Below the pieces are notes generated by a model that saw only the letters and a list, made by a program, of their open reading frames with translations, ran no database searches and had not been told where the DNA came from. A stretch of 64,000 bases of DNA from Solenopsis invicta. Taxonomy: Eukaryota; Arthropoda; Insecta; Hymenoptera; Formicidae. Both the position numbers and the translations under genes were made by a program. Of this stretch, positions 36,801-44,998 are shown in pieces (position 1 is the first letter of the stretch; every line of letters starts with the position of its first letter). The stretch is taken from positions 4,946,037 to 5,010,036 of the forward strand of contig NC_052673.1 of assembly GCF_016802725.1 (NCBI RefSeq), given 5' to 3'.

Positions 36801-39800
36801 ATTATTAAACTTATTTAAATAAGTTAGTTATTCAAGATAATCAGATTTTGAAATCTAAAAAAAGTTAATTAAGTTTAATAATACAAAAAAATTCTGATAT
36901 GACTATGAAGTTTAGCAACACATTTAAATAACAAAAATAATGATTATACCGCTCAAAAGCAGATCTTAGCACTTAATAATTTTCTAAGTGAACTGGCACA
37001 GACAACAGCATGGAACGCAGGAATCCAAGTTCAAACCTTGACCAAGGTATTTTTCGCAATAAATTCTTTATAGTTTTCAGGATAAGGAAAGATCATAGAG
37101 ATGCTTATGAACATCAAAATTAATTATTATCATTTATTAGCAATTTAATTTTCATATTACATTTGTGAATTCTTCTTAAATGTAAATTTACCTAGAAAAT
37201 TATTATTGTGCACTAAGATCTGCTTTTGACCAGTATAATCTTTCTCGTTATTTAAATGATACACTTCACAGTCAAGATTTCGTTAGAATTTCGTTATATT
37301 ACTAAACTTTAAATTGTTTTTATAGATTGAAAAATTTGATTATTTTGAATATAAGATAACTCTCTAAATATTTTTTTAGAACTACAAGAAAAGAATACTT
37401 GATTAAAATTCTTTTATTTTAGCTACATAAATTAAGAAAATTTTAACTTAATTACAAGTAAATAATTATTAGAATCCACCAACTAAATAATTTTGTGTTA
37501 ACTAAAATTTTTTTTTGTTTTAAGGTATTCTTTCTCTCAGTGTAGTGTTAAGGAAAAAATGACAATTTATTTAAAAATTTTCAACACTTTATATTCCTAA
37601 AACAAAGTATTTAGATTATATCATTATTGAAACTTGTTCATGTAAACTTTTCTTTATAGAATAATTTCTCAAAAATCAAGTCTCAAAAATTTGGACACTA
37701 CTTAGAAACACCATATATATCGTTACAAAAGTTATAATTTTATTTAAAGTATTATATTATAAAAGGATTATATTATAATGGATTTTAGTATCCAAATATA
37801 TTTCTATATTTGGATACTAAAATCCATTTTTAAATAATATTGAAATTAATAAATTACTAATAAAATATTCAAGAAATTTATATTTTGTTCAGAAACGAGA
37901 TTATCAATTTATTTTTAATTTATTATAATATCGTACGTATAAATTTTTCAGAAATTTGTTACTAAATAGATGCAATAAAATTCATTTTTTTAAAAGACCT
38001 TATAGATCATAAATATAAAATAGTCAAAATTTACACAACAAAAATCTTTTAATAAATCCCAAATAACAACAATTATATATTATATCTCCAAATAAATGAG
38101 ATAATGCCTAGAATCGACTTCGTGATAAATATAAGAAATACAAACCTGTAATGTGTAAACCCTGGTGAGACCTAGTGATTTTTCGATACCATCTGGCAAA
38201 TAAGGATCGTAAAAGATGACGGTGAAGCCAAACGCTTTGGCACGCAGCGCAACAGCGGAACCAATTCTACCGAGGCCGACAATACCCAACGTGTCGCCCC
38301 GTATCCTTGCGCAACCAGTTGCTGCTTCTCTCACCTAAAACATACGCGCCAAACAAAATGCGCACAAAAATTTATATCAAACAGAAAATTACTAAGCCAT
38401 TTCAAAAATTATTAATGTATATCTAACAATATAATACGAATCTGATAAAAATATACACCTAATAATATTTAAATCATGTATCCCCCTATTTATGACAAGG
38501 TTACAATTAGAAATTGAAGAACAATTATTCCGAGACTTTAATAAATCAAATAACAATATAGCATTAACTGTAGCTTATAACGATATGAATACATATTTAA
38601 CTTTAAACTGATATGTTAGTGGTATTTACTTTACTGTAAATAAAATTATTTACAAAAAATAATTATTTCATTATTTAAAATATTATATTTCTTTAATTTA
38701 AAAACTAATAAAATAAAGCTTTTTTTAATGTAATTATTAAATGTAAATATGTTTGTATTATAAAATTAATATTTAGTTTAAATATAGATTAACTTCAATA
38801 ACTGATTAAAAATCAAAACTTAAACTTTGAAGTCAACTAAGTCTGAGTAAAATTCAAAAATAATAATAAAAGATACATGTAATTTAATATTATAGTATAC
38901 ATTTAACATATAAATACTTATTAATAACTAATAACTTACTAATATAACAATTTTTAACAATGATTGTAATAATATGACTTGTATTTGCCGCACGTTCCAT
39001 TATATTGACATTTTCACGAGTCTCAATTCTTATCTTATAATAATTATAATTTAATACTTATAACAAAACAAAAAATTATAAATACATAATTTATATTAAT
39101 AATATAATTTATTATAATATGGTAATAACTATAATATAATTAAATAAAGCAATATATAATTAATTTTAATATAATTTTAATAATATATAGATTTTCTAAT
39201 ATAATTTTGTAACTTATAATTATAGCCCGGATCTCAGTGCCGTTTTTTCCATTTCAAACACTGCCCGCCGCAAAAATCAGGGCCAACTATGCATAGTAGT
39301 GTAACATAGCAAATGGAATATCGCAAGAAACAAAAAAAATTATTTCTTTGATTTATATGTAATAAAATACTGTGATAAATGTTGAATTTAAAATTTTAGC
39401 GTCTATCAATGTTTTGATCAATGTAATCTTGAAGATCTGCATAAAATTAATAACAATCTTACTTGTATTATCTCAGCAATAAAGCAATTAGAAAAATCTG
39501 GGATACCTTTACGTAACTGTCTTTGTACATTTTTAGAATATAAAAATATTGTGCAATCTCATATTTGGAATAAGATAAGAAATAAAATGGTCACAATACT
39601 AATAAAAAATAGTGACTTGCAAACCTTAATATCAATTTTTGGATGTAGACAAAGAGATGCGCTTCTATAATCGGAACAATTTAAAACTTTTTACGTATGC
39701 TATCATATATGCCAATATTTCGTCTAAGATTGAATGTTTTCACATTGCGAAACTATTTTAACAAAACTTTCAACCCAATAATTTATTATAGTATTTTGAT

Positions 39801-42172
39801 ACATTGTAACAAATCCAACAAATATTAATTTGCTTCACGCAATGGTGCTCCATTTGCTACGTTACAGGCGTAGTCGATTCTGTTTCTCATGGCGCCTGGT
39901 GCTCGAGAAAACGGCATCAAGATCTGAACTCTACTTCTAATAATATGACACTCTTGGAAAAATTTACCTGTTCTGGTCCTGTGAACTTCTTGCCTTCGCG
40001 CACCATATTGGCAAGCCAATAAGTGCGCCGATAAAGATTTAAGATGAGGCAAAGAGTAGTGTCAGCTACTTCTTCAACCCCGTAGCCAGGCACATTACAT
40101 ACCGCAATGCCAAGCTCTCCAGCTGCCTTGACGTCGATATTATCCACACCGGAACCAATCCGAACGATGATTCGAAGTGTTTTAAACTTTTCCAAATCTT
40201 CCTTCGTCAGAATTATCGTGTGCCACATCAATGCACCTACTGCTTCATTTAATACCTGCAGATACATCATATTATATTTCCAAAATAATTATTTCTGATA
40301 GTATATTCTACAAAATGTTTCAAAAATTAAAATATTAAGTATACAATATGTATGAATACTTTAAACATATATTTACAAAAAAAAAACATTATATTAACAT
40401 AGAATATTAGGTATTAAATATTTACATTAATAATATTAAATATATTAAATAATATATTAAATCTAAATAAATAAATATTAAATAAAAATATACAATTTAA
40501 ATATAACCAGATAATGTGGAGTAAAATTAATAAATTTAAAATATTTATTAAATAAAAATTAAAATATAAAAAATAAATATAAATTAATCATATTTAACTC
40601 TTTTTTCAGATAAAAAAATTAAAAAATAGGTTAAAAATATTATAACAAAAATATTTTTAATTTAATGTTTTAATATTTTACTTTTTGACATTATTTTTTG
40701 TGATAAAAAAATATATATTTACAAGGTATTTAAAAAATCACAATTCAATATTTACACAATAAATAGTACGCACCATACTAATAAGGGAAATTTGCCAGCA
40801 GTGCATCATTGATTTTAAGAAAATTTTATGAATGTGTAGTATTCACACATTTACTACAGTAAAGCCATAAGTTGCAAAAAATTAAGCATTCTTGAGAAAA
40901 TGACGATTAAATATTTCCAGCACATATAAGATCGTTACAGAAAAACGATTGTCGAGTCAGCAGCATAGAAAAAGCATCCGAGTTAGGAAAATTGTCATAT
41001 CTACAACGATTTCCGAATAAAACGGTGTTAATTTTATTTTTTTTACTAGATCTTATAAACGTTTATAAATAAGATAAAAGCTGTAATGATACTATAGATG
41101 CTGGAGATATTTAATTTTCTCGAAAATGCCTCATTTTCCCAACTTACAGCTATGATGTAATAAATGTGTGAGTGAATACTATTCACCCATAAAATTTTAT
41201 TAAAATTTGTGATGCACTGCTGGTGGGTTCCACTTATAAGTAAAAAATAAATTGCAACAGTGATGTAAATGTTTCAAAATAAACATAGTTCAAAAATTTA
41301 ATCATTTTTGAGATATTTTGTATATCATGACTTATTGTTTTTTACATGTAATCAAATTATAGTTAAACGTAATATAGTAATCGATATAGTAATCGTTTAT
41401 AAAGTATTCTCCAGACAAGAGCATTGACTTTTGTGGCATCGTATAATATCCTTATACACTGGTTTTAAGATTTTCTTCAACTGCCCTTAAAATTCTCTGC
41501 ATTGGGCGTCGATATAGATAAAGTATGAAATTAAATCACATATTCAGAATACGATTTGTAACCATTGATGTAAATTTCCACGTTGCATGGTATAAAAAAA
41601 AAATAACCAATGCCATAGGACTTAGTGCTTCTTTTGTCTGAAGAACACTTCACGAACAGCTGCTATTCGTATCACATCCAATTACTGTAACACGCAGAAA
41701 TTAATAAGTCAGTTATAATATTAATATACAAAATTATTTATATTTCAGAAACAGTCAAATTTTCAATTTATCTATCAAGGCTTTTTTGCTCAGTACAATA
41801 CATACTACATGAATACTAAATGCTTTTTTAAACGGCATATGATTATAACGTGCTTTAATATTATAAAATATTTTCAAATTATAGTATTTTTTTAGATTCT
41901 TTATTATGTAGACTCTTATATTCTTTAATAAACTTTTCTAATTGTTTAATTTTTGTTTTATATATTCTAATTACCTTTTCATGTATTTCTGAGGTGGATT
42001 GTGCATCGCAGAAGGCAACAGTTGCGACGTCTTTAAGGATGGGCATTTCAATAGAACAATCACGACCATCGAGAAGTGCAACTAGTGGTCGTGTTTGAAT
42101 TGGTCCGTTAGCAATCGGACCCCTCAAGTTCTCCATACGAGGGCGTTTGGGCATCATCTTCCGTTTGTCCAT
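15891..42172 (-). CDS. CtBP: CtBP, C-terminal binding protein corepressor (whole coding span, 7 coding exons)
   Basis: Seven minus-strand exons join in one frame to about 514 residues that closely match insect CtBP. The family is a nuclear, NAD(H)-binding corepressor with a D-2-hydroxyacid dehydrogenase fold; it dimerises and is recruited by repressors carrying PxDLS-type motifs. Visible hallmarks: an N-terminal substrate/peptide-binding lobe (about 1-120), a Rossmann GxGxxG at residues 182-187, and the catalytic triad R267, E296 and H316, equivalent to human CtBP1 R266, E295 and H315. The residue equivalent to human W318 is F319, as I recall for fly CtBP. Residues 363-514 form a glycine-rich tail. 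Junctions: 41975/40255, 39968/38334, 38146/26309, 26220/25850, 25709/21720, 21543/16350; all are GT-AG. The first four introns lie between codons, the last two split codons. The core is secure; the extreme C terminus and isoforms are less certain. Confidence 0.96.
16347..16353 (-). promoter_or_regulatory. CtBP: NAGNAG tandem splice acceptor of CtBP exon 7
   Basis: The minus strand reads ttcagCAGTTATCCC. Cutting after the first CAG gives G-S-Y-P-E-G; cutting after the second gives G-Y-P-E-G. Both keep frame, so isoforms differing by one serine are possible. Confidence 0.75.
17353..17423. repeat. CG/CA microsatellite
   Basis: (CG)n, (CA)n, (CG)n in an intron of CtBP. Confidence 0.95.
17851..18206. 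repeat. Possible MITE with repeated CGGACTT words
   Basis: Ends AAGGAGGTAACCATTC and (reverse complement of right end) GAGGGAGTAACCACTC are inverted. Inside, CGGACTTCA or CGGACTTA recurs at least four times. Weak but consistent. Confidence 0.5.
21358..21402. repeat. AT microsatellite
   Basis: TA run 140 bp downstream (intron side, minus strand) of CtBP exon 6; surrounding TATG-rich tract 21276-21360. Confidence 0.95.
21543..21720 (-). CDS. CtBP: CtBP coding exon 6 (residues 303-361 plus 2 nt), catalytic His
   Basis: Starts after a tatag acceptor, completes glycine 303 and continues PLKDAPNLLCTPHAAFYSDA. H316 in TPHAAF is the third catalytic residue; F319 occupies the position of Trp318 in human CtBP1. 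The exon ends the folded core at CLRNCVNKEYFLSSTG. The donor is gg|gtaagc. If the intron is not removed, the reading frame hits TAA at once, inside the donor itself, giving a natural short form of about 362 residues. Fly CtBP is known to have short and long C-terminal isoforms, so this may be used. Confidence 0.95.
21840..21890. repeat. AT microsatellite
   Basis: TA run close to the acceptor side of CtBP exon 6. Confidence 0.95.
22146..23437 (+). mobile_element. Degenerate mariner element, near full length (1.29 kb)
   Basis: Terminal repeats start TTGGGTGTACAACTTAG (left) and, reverse complemented, TTAGGTGCAACTTAATTC (right), bordered by TA at 22144-22145 and 23438-23439. Length, TA duplication and transposase are typical of mariner. 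The copy resembles the mauritiana-type mariners known from ants. It lies antisense to CtBP in an intron. Confidence 0.9.
22319..23360 (+). pseudogene. Mariner transposase pseudogene
   Basis: Starts MSSFVPNKHHLRKVLIFCF at 22319 and ends VVASDGQYFE at 23360, so both ends are present. At least four in-frame stops interrupt the N-terminal half (TGA near 22406, TAA near 22418, TAG near 22514, TAA near 22613). There is also a frame disruption around the first catalytic aspartate (near 22790). The C-terminal part from 22896 is open: HHDNVRPH holds the second catalytic Asp, and SPNLALSDYNLF the third, 34 residues later (D34D signature of mariner). The product cannot be active from this copy. Confidence 0.9.
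24536..24607. repeat. GT-rich low-complexity tract
   Basis: GTGTGCGGTGT units repeated twice, otherwise (GT)n. Confidence 0.85.
25709..25850 (-). CDS. CtBP: CtBP coding exon 5 (residues 256-302 plus 1 nt), catalytic Arg and Glu
   Basis: Begins MRPGAFLVNTARGG after a ttttag acceptor and ends DVHENEPYNVFQ plus one G before the donor gtcagt. It carries catalytic R267 (in NTARGG) and E296 (in HENEP). The methionine at 25850-25848 is internal, not a start. The split glycine codon is completed by GT at the start of exon 6 (Q, then G303, then PLKDAPN), which matches the family. The sequence is richer in G and C than its flanks. Confidence 0.95.
25851..26219 (-). other. CtBP: CtBP intron between coding exons 4 and 5
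   Basis: Short (369 bp), AT-rich, with normal splice signals. No element seen. Confidence 0.85.
26220..26309 (-). CDS. CtBP: CtBP coding exon 4 (residues 226-255)
   Basis: A 30-codon exon too short to stand out in a long-ORF scan. It starts after a tttcag acceptor with DLLFQSDCVSLHCTLNEHNH and ends EYTIKQ before a gtatat donor. The sequence is nearly identical to what the CtBP family has between the YTLQ end of exon 3 and the MRPGAF start of exon 5. It contributes part of the nucleotide-binding domain. Phase 0 at both ends, so skipping it would keep the frame but delete a core strand and helix. Confidence 0.93.
27657..28060. mobile_element. Non-autonomous element with 8-bp target duplication, 404 bp
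   Basis: Perfect direct repeats GCAACAAC (27649-27656 and 28061-28068) flank inverted ends CGAGGGGAAATTCACA and, reverse complemented, CGAGGGGGAATTCACA. Eight-bp duplications are typical of hAT and P superfamilies. The interior is packed with degenerate GGCATTG and CGGCAGTG words (over ten). No ORF of note. Confidence 0.85.
28341..29360 (-). mobile_element. Degenerate mariner remnant, right end missing
   Basis: The left terminal repeat TTAGGTTGTTCGGAAAGTAA at 28341 is typical of a mariner. The transposase lies on the minus strand (next entry). No matching right terminus was found before 29560, so the 5' end of the element is lost or too diverged. A CT microsatellite (28361-28382) interrupts the terminal region. 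Confidence 0.8.
28450..29220 (-). pseudogene. Mariner transposase pseudogene, truncated and frameshifted
   Basis: The upstream part (about 29220-29040) reads RATSHLSCIIDANRRIATCE then IAERLGLSNLTIHDHFETL, a second helix-turn-helix of mariner type. The downstream part (28941-28447) reads KVMLSIWWDF, CHQLDKLNDLLKQKRPEL, TRQKLGWDILPYPPYSP and EGWQKILVQNG. The segment with the second catalytic aspartate is disrupted, the normal SPDLAPSD is reduced to SPYY, and the two halves are in different frames. Clearly dead. Confidence 0.85.
29936..29990. repeat. CG/CA microsatellite
   Basis: (CG)n and CACG runs followed by AT repeats to 30002. Confidence 0.95.
30061..30290. repeat. tRNA-like/SINE-like repeat fragment
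   Basis: Has TAGATTCAAATCCTGACTAAGG (B-box-like GATTCAAATCC) near 30081 and ends with ACGGCGCACAGTTCGAAAG. Related pieces occur at 36942-37240, 55806-55960 and 57455-57600. Confidence 0.5.
30403..30665. repeat. Near-perfect palindrome, 263 bp
   Basis: Left arm from AAACAAAAAATATTGCAAAG, right arm ending CTTTGCAATATTTTTTGTTT, paired with few mismatches to a short loop near 30530 (CAAGTTTTGACATTCTCAAACTTG). No ORF. A transcript across it would form a long hairpin of about 120 bp. Confidence 0.9.
31230..31628 (-). mobile_element. Internally deleted mariner (399 bp) with transposase N-terminus
   Basis: Inverted ends TTGGGTCATTTAAAAAGTAT and (reverse complement) TTGGGTTATTTAAAAAGTAT, bordered by TA (31228-31229 and 31629-31630). 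Inside, the minus-strand frame 31449-31264 gives MKMSEISEEIRYVTLFYYKK, then KNAAQTCRKICGVYGADAVS and EWFVRFCSGNFDVKN. This is the first helix-turn-helix of a mariner transposase, after which the element jumps straight to its other terminus. Everything catalytic is deleted. Confidence 0.9.
32142..32560. repeat. Truncated copy of the 11.5-kb terminal-repeat family
   Basis: Begins CAAGGGACATGTCATGGGTA and continues CTCCTTGAAATATGTTGTTAA like the left end of 11507-12513. It then matches the reverse complement of that element's right half (CATGTTTAGG, AATATCGTC, TTTAAAGTTGTAAAA), so the two copies differ by rearrangement. Right end not found. Confidence 0.6.
32930..33642 (+). mobile_element. Tc1/mariner-type element, internally deleted (713 bp)
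   Basis: Inverted ends CAGGGTGCGGCGCCAAAATC and (reverse complement) CAGGGTGCGGCGACAAAATC, bordered by TA (32928-32929 and 33643-33644). It carries joined N- and C-terminal transposase segments and is inserted in a ~120-bp repeat unit. Confidence 0.92.
33065..33540 (+). pseudogene. Tc1-like transposase, catalytic core deleted
   Basis: The N-terminal ORF (33065) reads MSKPSAEYNRRAAIIKSVRA, then EIIQFYGYPRSTVYNVIAKY, a helix-turn-helix. After about residue 58 it shifts frame into a C-terminal portion (33244 onward) reading VDMFWSKEFWPPNSSDLNPL, then VWSVIERVTNKFRHP and VIQANGRYIE. The SSDLNPLD segment holds the third catalytic Asp; the first two acidic residues and about 150 residues between them are missing. 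It cannot encode an active enzyme but keeps both termini, so it could have been mobilised in trans. Confidence 0.9.
36942..37240. mobile_element. Inverted-repeat element with tRNA-like promoter words
   Basis: Ends GATTATACCGCTCAAAAGCA and (reverse complement) GATTATACTGGTCAAAAGCA, then AGATCTTAG, are inverted. Inside, GAACTGGCACAGACAACAGC (A-box-like) is followed about 30 bp on by AAGTTCAAACCTTGACC (B-box-like). Confidence 0.7.
38146..38334 (-). CDS. CtBP: CtBP coding exon 3 (residues 163-225), Rossmann motif
   Basis: Sixty-three codons starting VREAATGCARIRGD after a ttttag acceptor and ending LTRVYTLQ before a gtttgt donor. It holds the NAD(H)-binding GLGRIG motif (G182, G184, G187) and the conserved FGFTVIFYDPYLPDGIEK segment, where the aspartate after the second beta strand normally contacts the adenosine ribose. 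Phase 0 at both ends. The intron that follows in the gene is by far the longest (26310-38145, 11.8 kb). Confidence 0.95.
38335..39967 (-). other. CtBP: CtBP intron between coding exons 2 and 3
   Basis: About 1.6 kb. Mostly very AT-rich. The part near 39225-39670 is a probable transposase relic on the opposite strand. Confidence 0.8.
39392..39670 (+). pseudogene. Transposase-like C-terminal fragment (family uncertain)
   Basis: A plus-strand open frame of 92 codons preceded by a stop at 39389-39391 and ended by TAA at 39668-39670. The product begins NFSVYQCFDQ and includes LTCIISAIKQLEKSG, IPLRNCLCTFLEYKNIV and FGCRQRDALL. Its balanced, amphipathic composition in an AT-rich intron suggests decayed coding DNA. 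The pattern resembles the segment after the catalytic core in hAT-like transposases of insects, but I cannot confirm this. It has no start codon context and lies inside a CtBP intron, antisense to it. Confidence 0.4.
39968..40255 (-). CDS. CtBP: CtBP coding exon 2 (residues 67-162)
   Basis: This 96-codon exon begins VLNEAVGALMWHT straight after a tgcag acceptor and ends GKKFTGPEQ before a gtaaat donor. It completes the substrate/peptide-binding lobe and the hinge into the nucleotide-binding domain. The segment RIIVRIGSGVDNIDVKAAG is the family signature around the NAD-domain entry, and CNVPGYGVEEVADTT is the insect form of the following loop. Both boundaries fall between codons. The open frame runs past the donor for about 17 codons, which is intron read-through. 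Confidence 0.95.
40256..41974 (-). other. CtBP: CtBP intron between coding exons 1 and 2
   Basis: About 1.7 kb, AT-rich. Holds an inverted-repeat element at 40782-41238; nothing else recognised. Confidence 0.8.
40782..41238. repeat. Foldback element with long imperfect arms
   Basis: Left arm begins TAAGGG and continues CCAGCAGTGCATCA; the right end reads as the reverse complement (TGATGCACTGCTGG, then CACTTA). Pairing continues inward through AAAATTTTATGAATG, the GTATTCACACATTTA region and the GCATTCTTGAGAAAAT region, about 180 bp per arm. No ORF. Confidence 0.75.
41975..42172 (-). CDS. CtBP: CtBP coding exon 1 (residues 1-66), start codon
   Basis: The ATG at 42172-42170 opens a frame beginning MDKRKMMPKRPRMEN, which resembles the fly CtBP start (MDK then MMPKR), so this start is preferred over inner methionines. 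The exon carries the conserved segment ending in STSEIHEK and encodes the first strand and helix of the substrate-binding lobe (PLVALLDGRDCSIEMPILKD). It ends at AAG followed by a gtaatt donor at 41974. The ORF reads about 31 more codons into the intron, but those residues do not match CtBP. A G follows the ATG at +4. Confidence 0.95.
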
Positions 42173-42477
42173 CGGTCAGCAGACCGCCCCCCCTATTTTT
42201 ATTGTTTTCACTGTGCGCTCTCAGTATCACTATATAGAAATTACAACTGCTTCCCTCCCCCTTCTGCTCCAACAACAGTAGAAGACAACAGAATCTATCT
42301 TGACAAGACACTCACAGCGGAGATGCCTCTTTTAGTCCAACTAGTACAATGTTTTAGCACTCTTGCTGTCTTTTAGGCTTTGTCACACAAACTGCTTTTG
42401 CAACACTAACTTCTGGTCGGTCTTCGGATAAAAACCGCCGAATCTCCAATGCATCACGGTTCAGTGAACACCGTCTC
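42173..42477 (-). other. CtBP: CtBP 5' UTR part of exon carrying the start codon (predicted)
   Basis: Upstream of the ATG the minus strand reads back about 300 bases to a plausible acceptor (ttttag before GAGACGG, AG at 42479-42478). The stretch is less AT-rich than the neighbouring intron. No conserved peptide is seen in it. The boundary is inference from splice-site sense alone. Confidence 0.5.
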
Positions 42478-43628
42478 CTAAAATTTATAAACCAAGAATA
42501 ATTATGTGTGTATGTGTACATATATATATATATATAATTATTATTATTATTTAAATAGAAAATAGGTATGTTAAAGTATTTCTTTCATTATAAGAATTCG
42601 TATCTCACATATACATTTGTAAAGTTTAAGTTGCTTGTAATCTATATATAAATGGTTTCAAAATTCTTCAAATAAACAGCAAATAAACACATTTGCTCCA
42701 ATAGATCATCCAATAAAACTTTTATCCATTATATCAACTTAAAAAGCTTTGTCAAATCTTTTTCTTTCCCTTATTTGGATATTTTATTACAATTTTATAA
42801 TTAGTTACATGTTCTACATACATAGCTAAATTTGTATATAATTATAAAATTATATTGTTATATCACTTCCTATGTTTATACAAGTCACCATTAATAAGGT
42901 TTATCCATCAGGTAACATCTGTAGTTATAAAATTGGCAAATTACAATCGTTCCATTCTTCAGAGGAATACTTAGGATTAGTCAGTTTTATAACTACCAAT
43001 GCTATCAAACCTAATGGTGACGTGTAAATGTAGTAATTGTCTCTTTACAATAGTAATAATTATCCATTTCAATTAATCATATAACTGCATTTTTATGCAA
43101 AATGGCTGAATAAAAATATGCAAGTACACTTCTATTACATCTTTTCCAATAATATATTGCAATGTGACGCTTAATACATCAACAATTTACCAGATTTGTT
43201 GTACTTGAATGTGTCACTTGTGCATTTTATACAGAACAATATGTACCTCACACAAAATATGTTTGCAAATTAGTTTAAAGCGAATTATAGTGTCACAATC
43301 ATAATCAGTTTTTTTTTTTTAAATAAAAAAATCGTACACATTAAAGCAGATGCTGTTTCACGGACAAACATTGACAATGTCATTCGTGTGGAAATAGATT
43401 AAACTCGGCCATAGCGTCCGTCGAAATGAGGCGATACTTGGCGTATCAGCGATTTCACATACATCTTACGACTATTTAACCAAGCGCGAATCGTTCATGA
43501 AATATAGCAAATTCATTTGAATGCGTCTCAAAACACATGAAGGTGGGGAAGAAAGCGTCGCCTGAGCGGCGTGCTCGAATCGGTCGCCACCACCGCCGCC
43601 ACCGCCACTTCGCGACTTTTTAGGTTAC
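42478..43628 (-). other. CtBP: Predicted CtBP 5' UTR intron
   Basis: AT-rich, no coding signal. It contains a short inverted-repeat element at 42884-43021 and a small AT run at 42519-42536. Boundaries depend on the inferred noncoding exons. Confidence 0.4.
42884..43021. repeat. Inverted-repeat element (MITE family m) in the CtBP 5' intron
   Basis: Termini GTCACCATTA and TAATGGTGAC are inverted. The arms pair through the segments around TAGTTATAAAATTGGC and CAGTTTTATAACTA. The loop CATTCTTCAGAGGAATACT is shared with copies at 46354-46505 and 50694-50809, which identifies a family. Confidence 0.75.
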
Positions 43629-44110
43629 CTTGAAATGCGCCGGTTTAACCTGCGCAGTGCCGATAGCGCGTCCGCTGATTCGGTGACGCGAAATCCGGAC
43701 TCCGTTGACCTCTTAGACTTCGATTTCGGACAAAAGCACGCCGACAATGGGCCGCATACGTGGAGTCTACGTCGTAAGAACAGGCACGCGAAAACGAAAT
43801 GAAAACGGGAAAACTGATGCGCACCGACACCACAAGCATCGACGCTGAGAAGAGAAGGAAGAAGAGGAGGAAGAGGAGGAGGAAGAGGCGCTCGCAGATG
43901 CGGCACGGCACGACACGACACGGTACACCACAACGGCGCTCGTTCGTTCGTTCGAGGCGCTGGGGTTGATGTTTTTGGCAACGTTAATAGCAAAGGTGCC
44001 TCCTTCGAGCGTGAGCTCGTACATACGCGCAAATGTGTGAGCGCGCGCGCAGGGGGAGACTAGATCCGTTTCCAACTAGTTTTTGACGACGGCGGCGACA
44101 GCAGCGAGTG
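43540..44110 (-). promoter_or_regulatory. CtBP: CpG/GC-rich block: probable CtBP promoter and first noncoding exon
   Basis: A roughly 570-bp island of high GC and many CpGs in otherwise AT-rich DNA, 1.1 kb upstream of the predicted 5' UTR exon. On the minus strand a good donor occurs at 43628 (CAAG|GTAACC), so a noncoding first exon may end at 43629. GAGGA/GGAAGAAG purine runs lie at 43850-43890. Three overlapping minus-strand ORFs here (65-135 codons) look like by-products of the GC richness. No TATA or initiator was assigned. Confidence 0.5.
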
Positions 44111-44202
44111 ATAATAGTAAAAGATTGGAAACCAATCATATACTACATTTACACATCATCATTAATCGGATTTAGTAACATTCGTAGTTATGAAACTGGC
44201 TA

Positions 44203-44350
44203 AAGGTCACAGCGCAGGCTTTTGCATAGCTGCATAACCGTATGCATAAGGAAGTTGATTGGTCCGTTAGCACATGCATAAGGAAATGGACCAATCAATT
44301 TCTTTATGCTTACGGTTATGCAGCTATGCGAAAACCTGTGTCGTGGCCTT
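44203..44350. repeat. MITE (family a), 148 bp
   Basis: Arms AGGTCACAGCGCAGGCTTTT and AAAACCTGTGTCGTGGCCT, then GCATAGCTGCATAACCGTA against TACGGTTATGCAGCTATGC. It interrupts a copy of family m (44161-44202 and 44351-44390 look like its two halves). Confidence 0.85.
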
Positions 44351-44400
44351 AATTCTATTCTTTAGAGAAATACTTGTGATTACAATAGCATAAAGCCTTG

Positions 44401-44998
44401 TGTATACCCACGGTCATCGATTCTGTCCCTCGGAAAATTTTTCAAACTGAAAAGTCACTATCTTTCTACATACTCGCAGTTCATGATAAACGTAACGTTA
44501 GAGCTTAAGGCCGCGCCGGCCGTTTGCGACCGCATTTGACATAAAGGCGAAGCAACCTTTATGTCAAATGCGATAAATTTTCGGAAGTTAATCCGCTAAC
44601 TCGAGTTTTGACGATAAATATAATTAATAATTTCTCGTGATAAAAAAGAAGATAAACTAAAAATAAATAATAGTTTAAAAACAAACTATTATTAAATTAT
44701 TGTATTGGTTATTATATTAAATTGTGTTCCAGCGTCATTTAATTAATAATTTCTTCGTTAATTATGAACTGTGAGTATGTGAGAAAGATAGTCACCGGTA
44801 TTCATTCAGTCGATTCTTATTTCAACATCGTCTTAAGTAACGTCTTAAGATGCTAATACGGCTCTCTGATTGGTTGATGACATCTTAAAATGATACTTAA
44901 GACGATCTTAAATATAAGAATCGACTATGAATATCGGCCAGTGACTTCTCAGTTTGGAAAATTTTTCGAGGGACAGAATTGATGAACGTGGGTGTACA
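44401..44998. repeat. MITE (family d, copy 1), interrupted by another MITE
   Basis: Ends TGTATACCCACGG and CGTGGGTGTACA. Arms continue through GATTCTGTCCCTCGG and the CTACATACTCGCAGTTCATG region. An extra 146-bp element sits at 44794-44939. The centre (44510-44760) holds a second dyad (GACATAAAGG against CCTTTATGTC). Confidence 0.85.
44794..44939. repeat. MITE (family i, copy 1) nested in family d
   Basis: Ends CCGGTATTCATTCAGTCGAT and, reverse complemented, GGCCGATATTCATAGTCGAT. Inner arms share GTCTTAAG. A longer copy of the family is at 46991-47240. Confidence 0.8.

Larger units (their letters stand above)
26310..38145 (-). other. CtBP: CtBP giant intron between coding exons 3 and 4
   Basis: 11.8 kb and the main landing zone for elements: an 8-bp-TSD element (27657-28060), mariner remnants (28341-29360 and 31230-31628), a palindrome (30403-30665), a Tc1-like deletion derivative (32930-33642), ~120-bp repeats (32860-34470) and a tRNA-like repeat (36942-37240). 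The stretches 34470-36940 and 37241-38145 are AT-rich with nothing recognised. Confidence 0.85.

Noticed and set aside
36990..37060. Genuine tRNA gene
   Set aside because: Only loose A/B-box resemblance; no cloverleaf or acceptor stem could be drawn.
43625..44032. Minus-strand 135-aa ORF and two overlapping ORFs in the CpG block
   Set aside because: No protein resemblance, Ser/Arg/Cys-rich; better explained as promoter/5' UTR.
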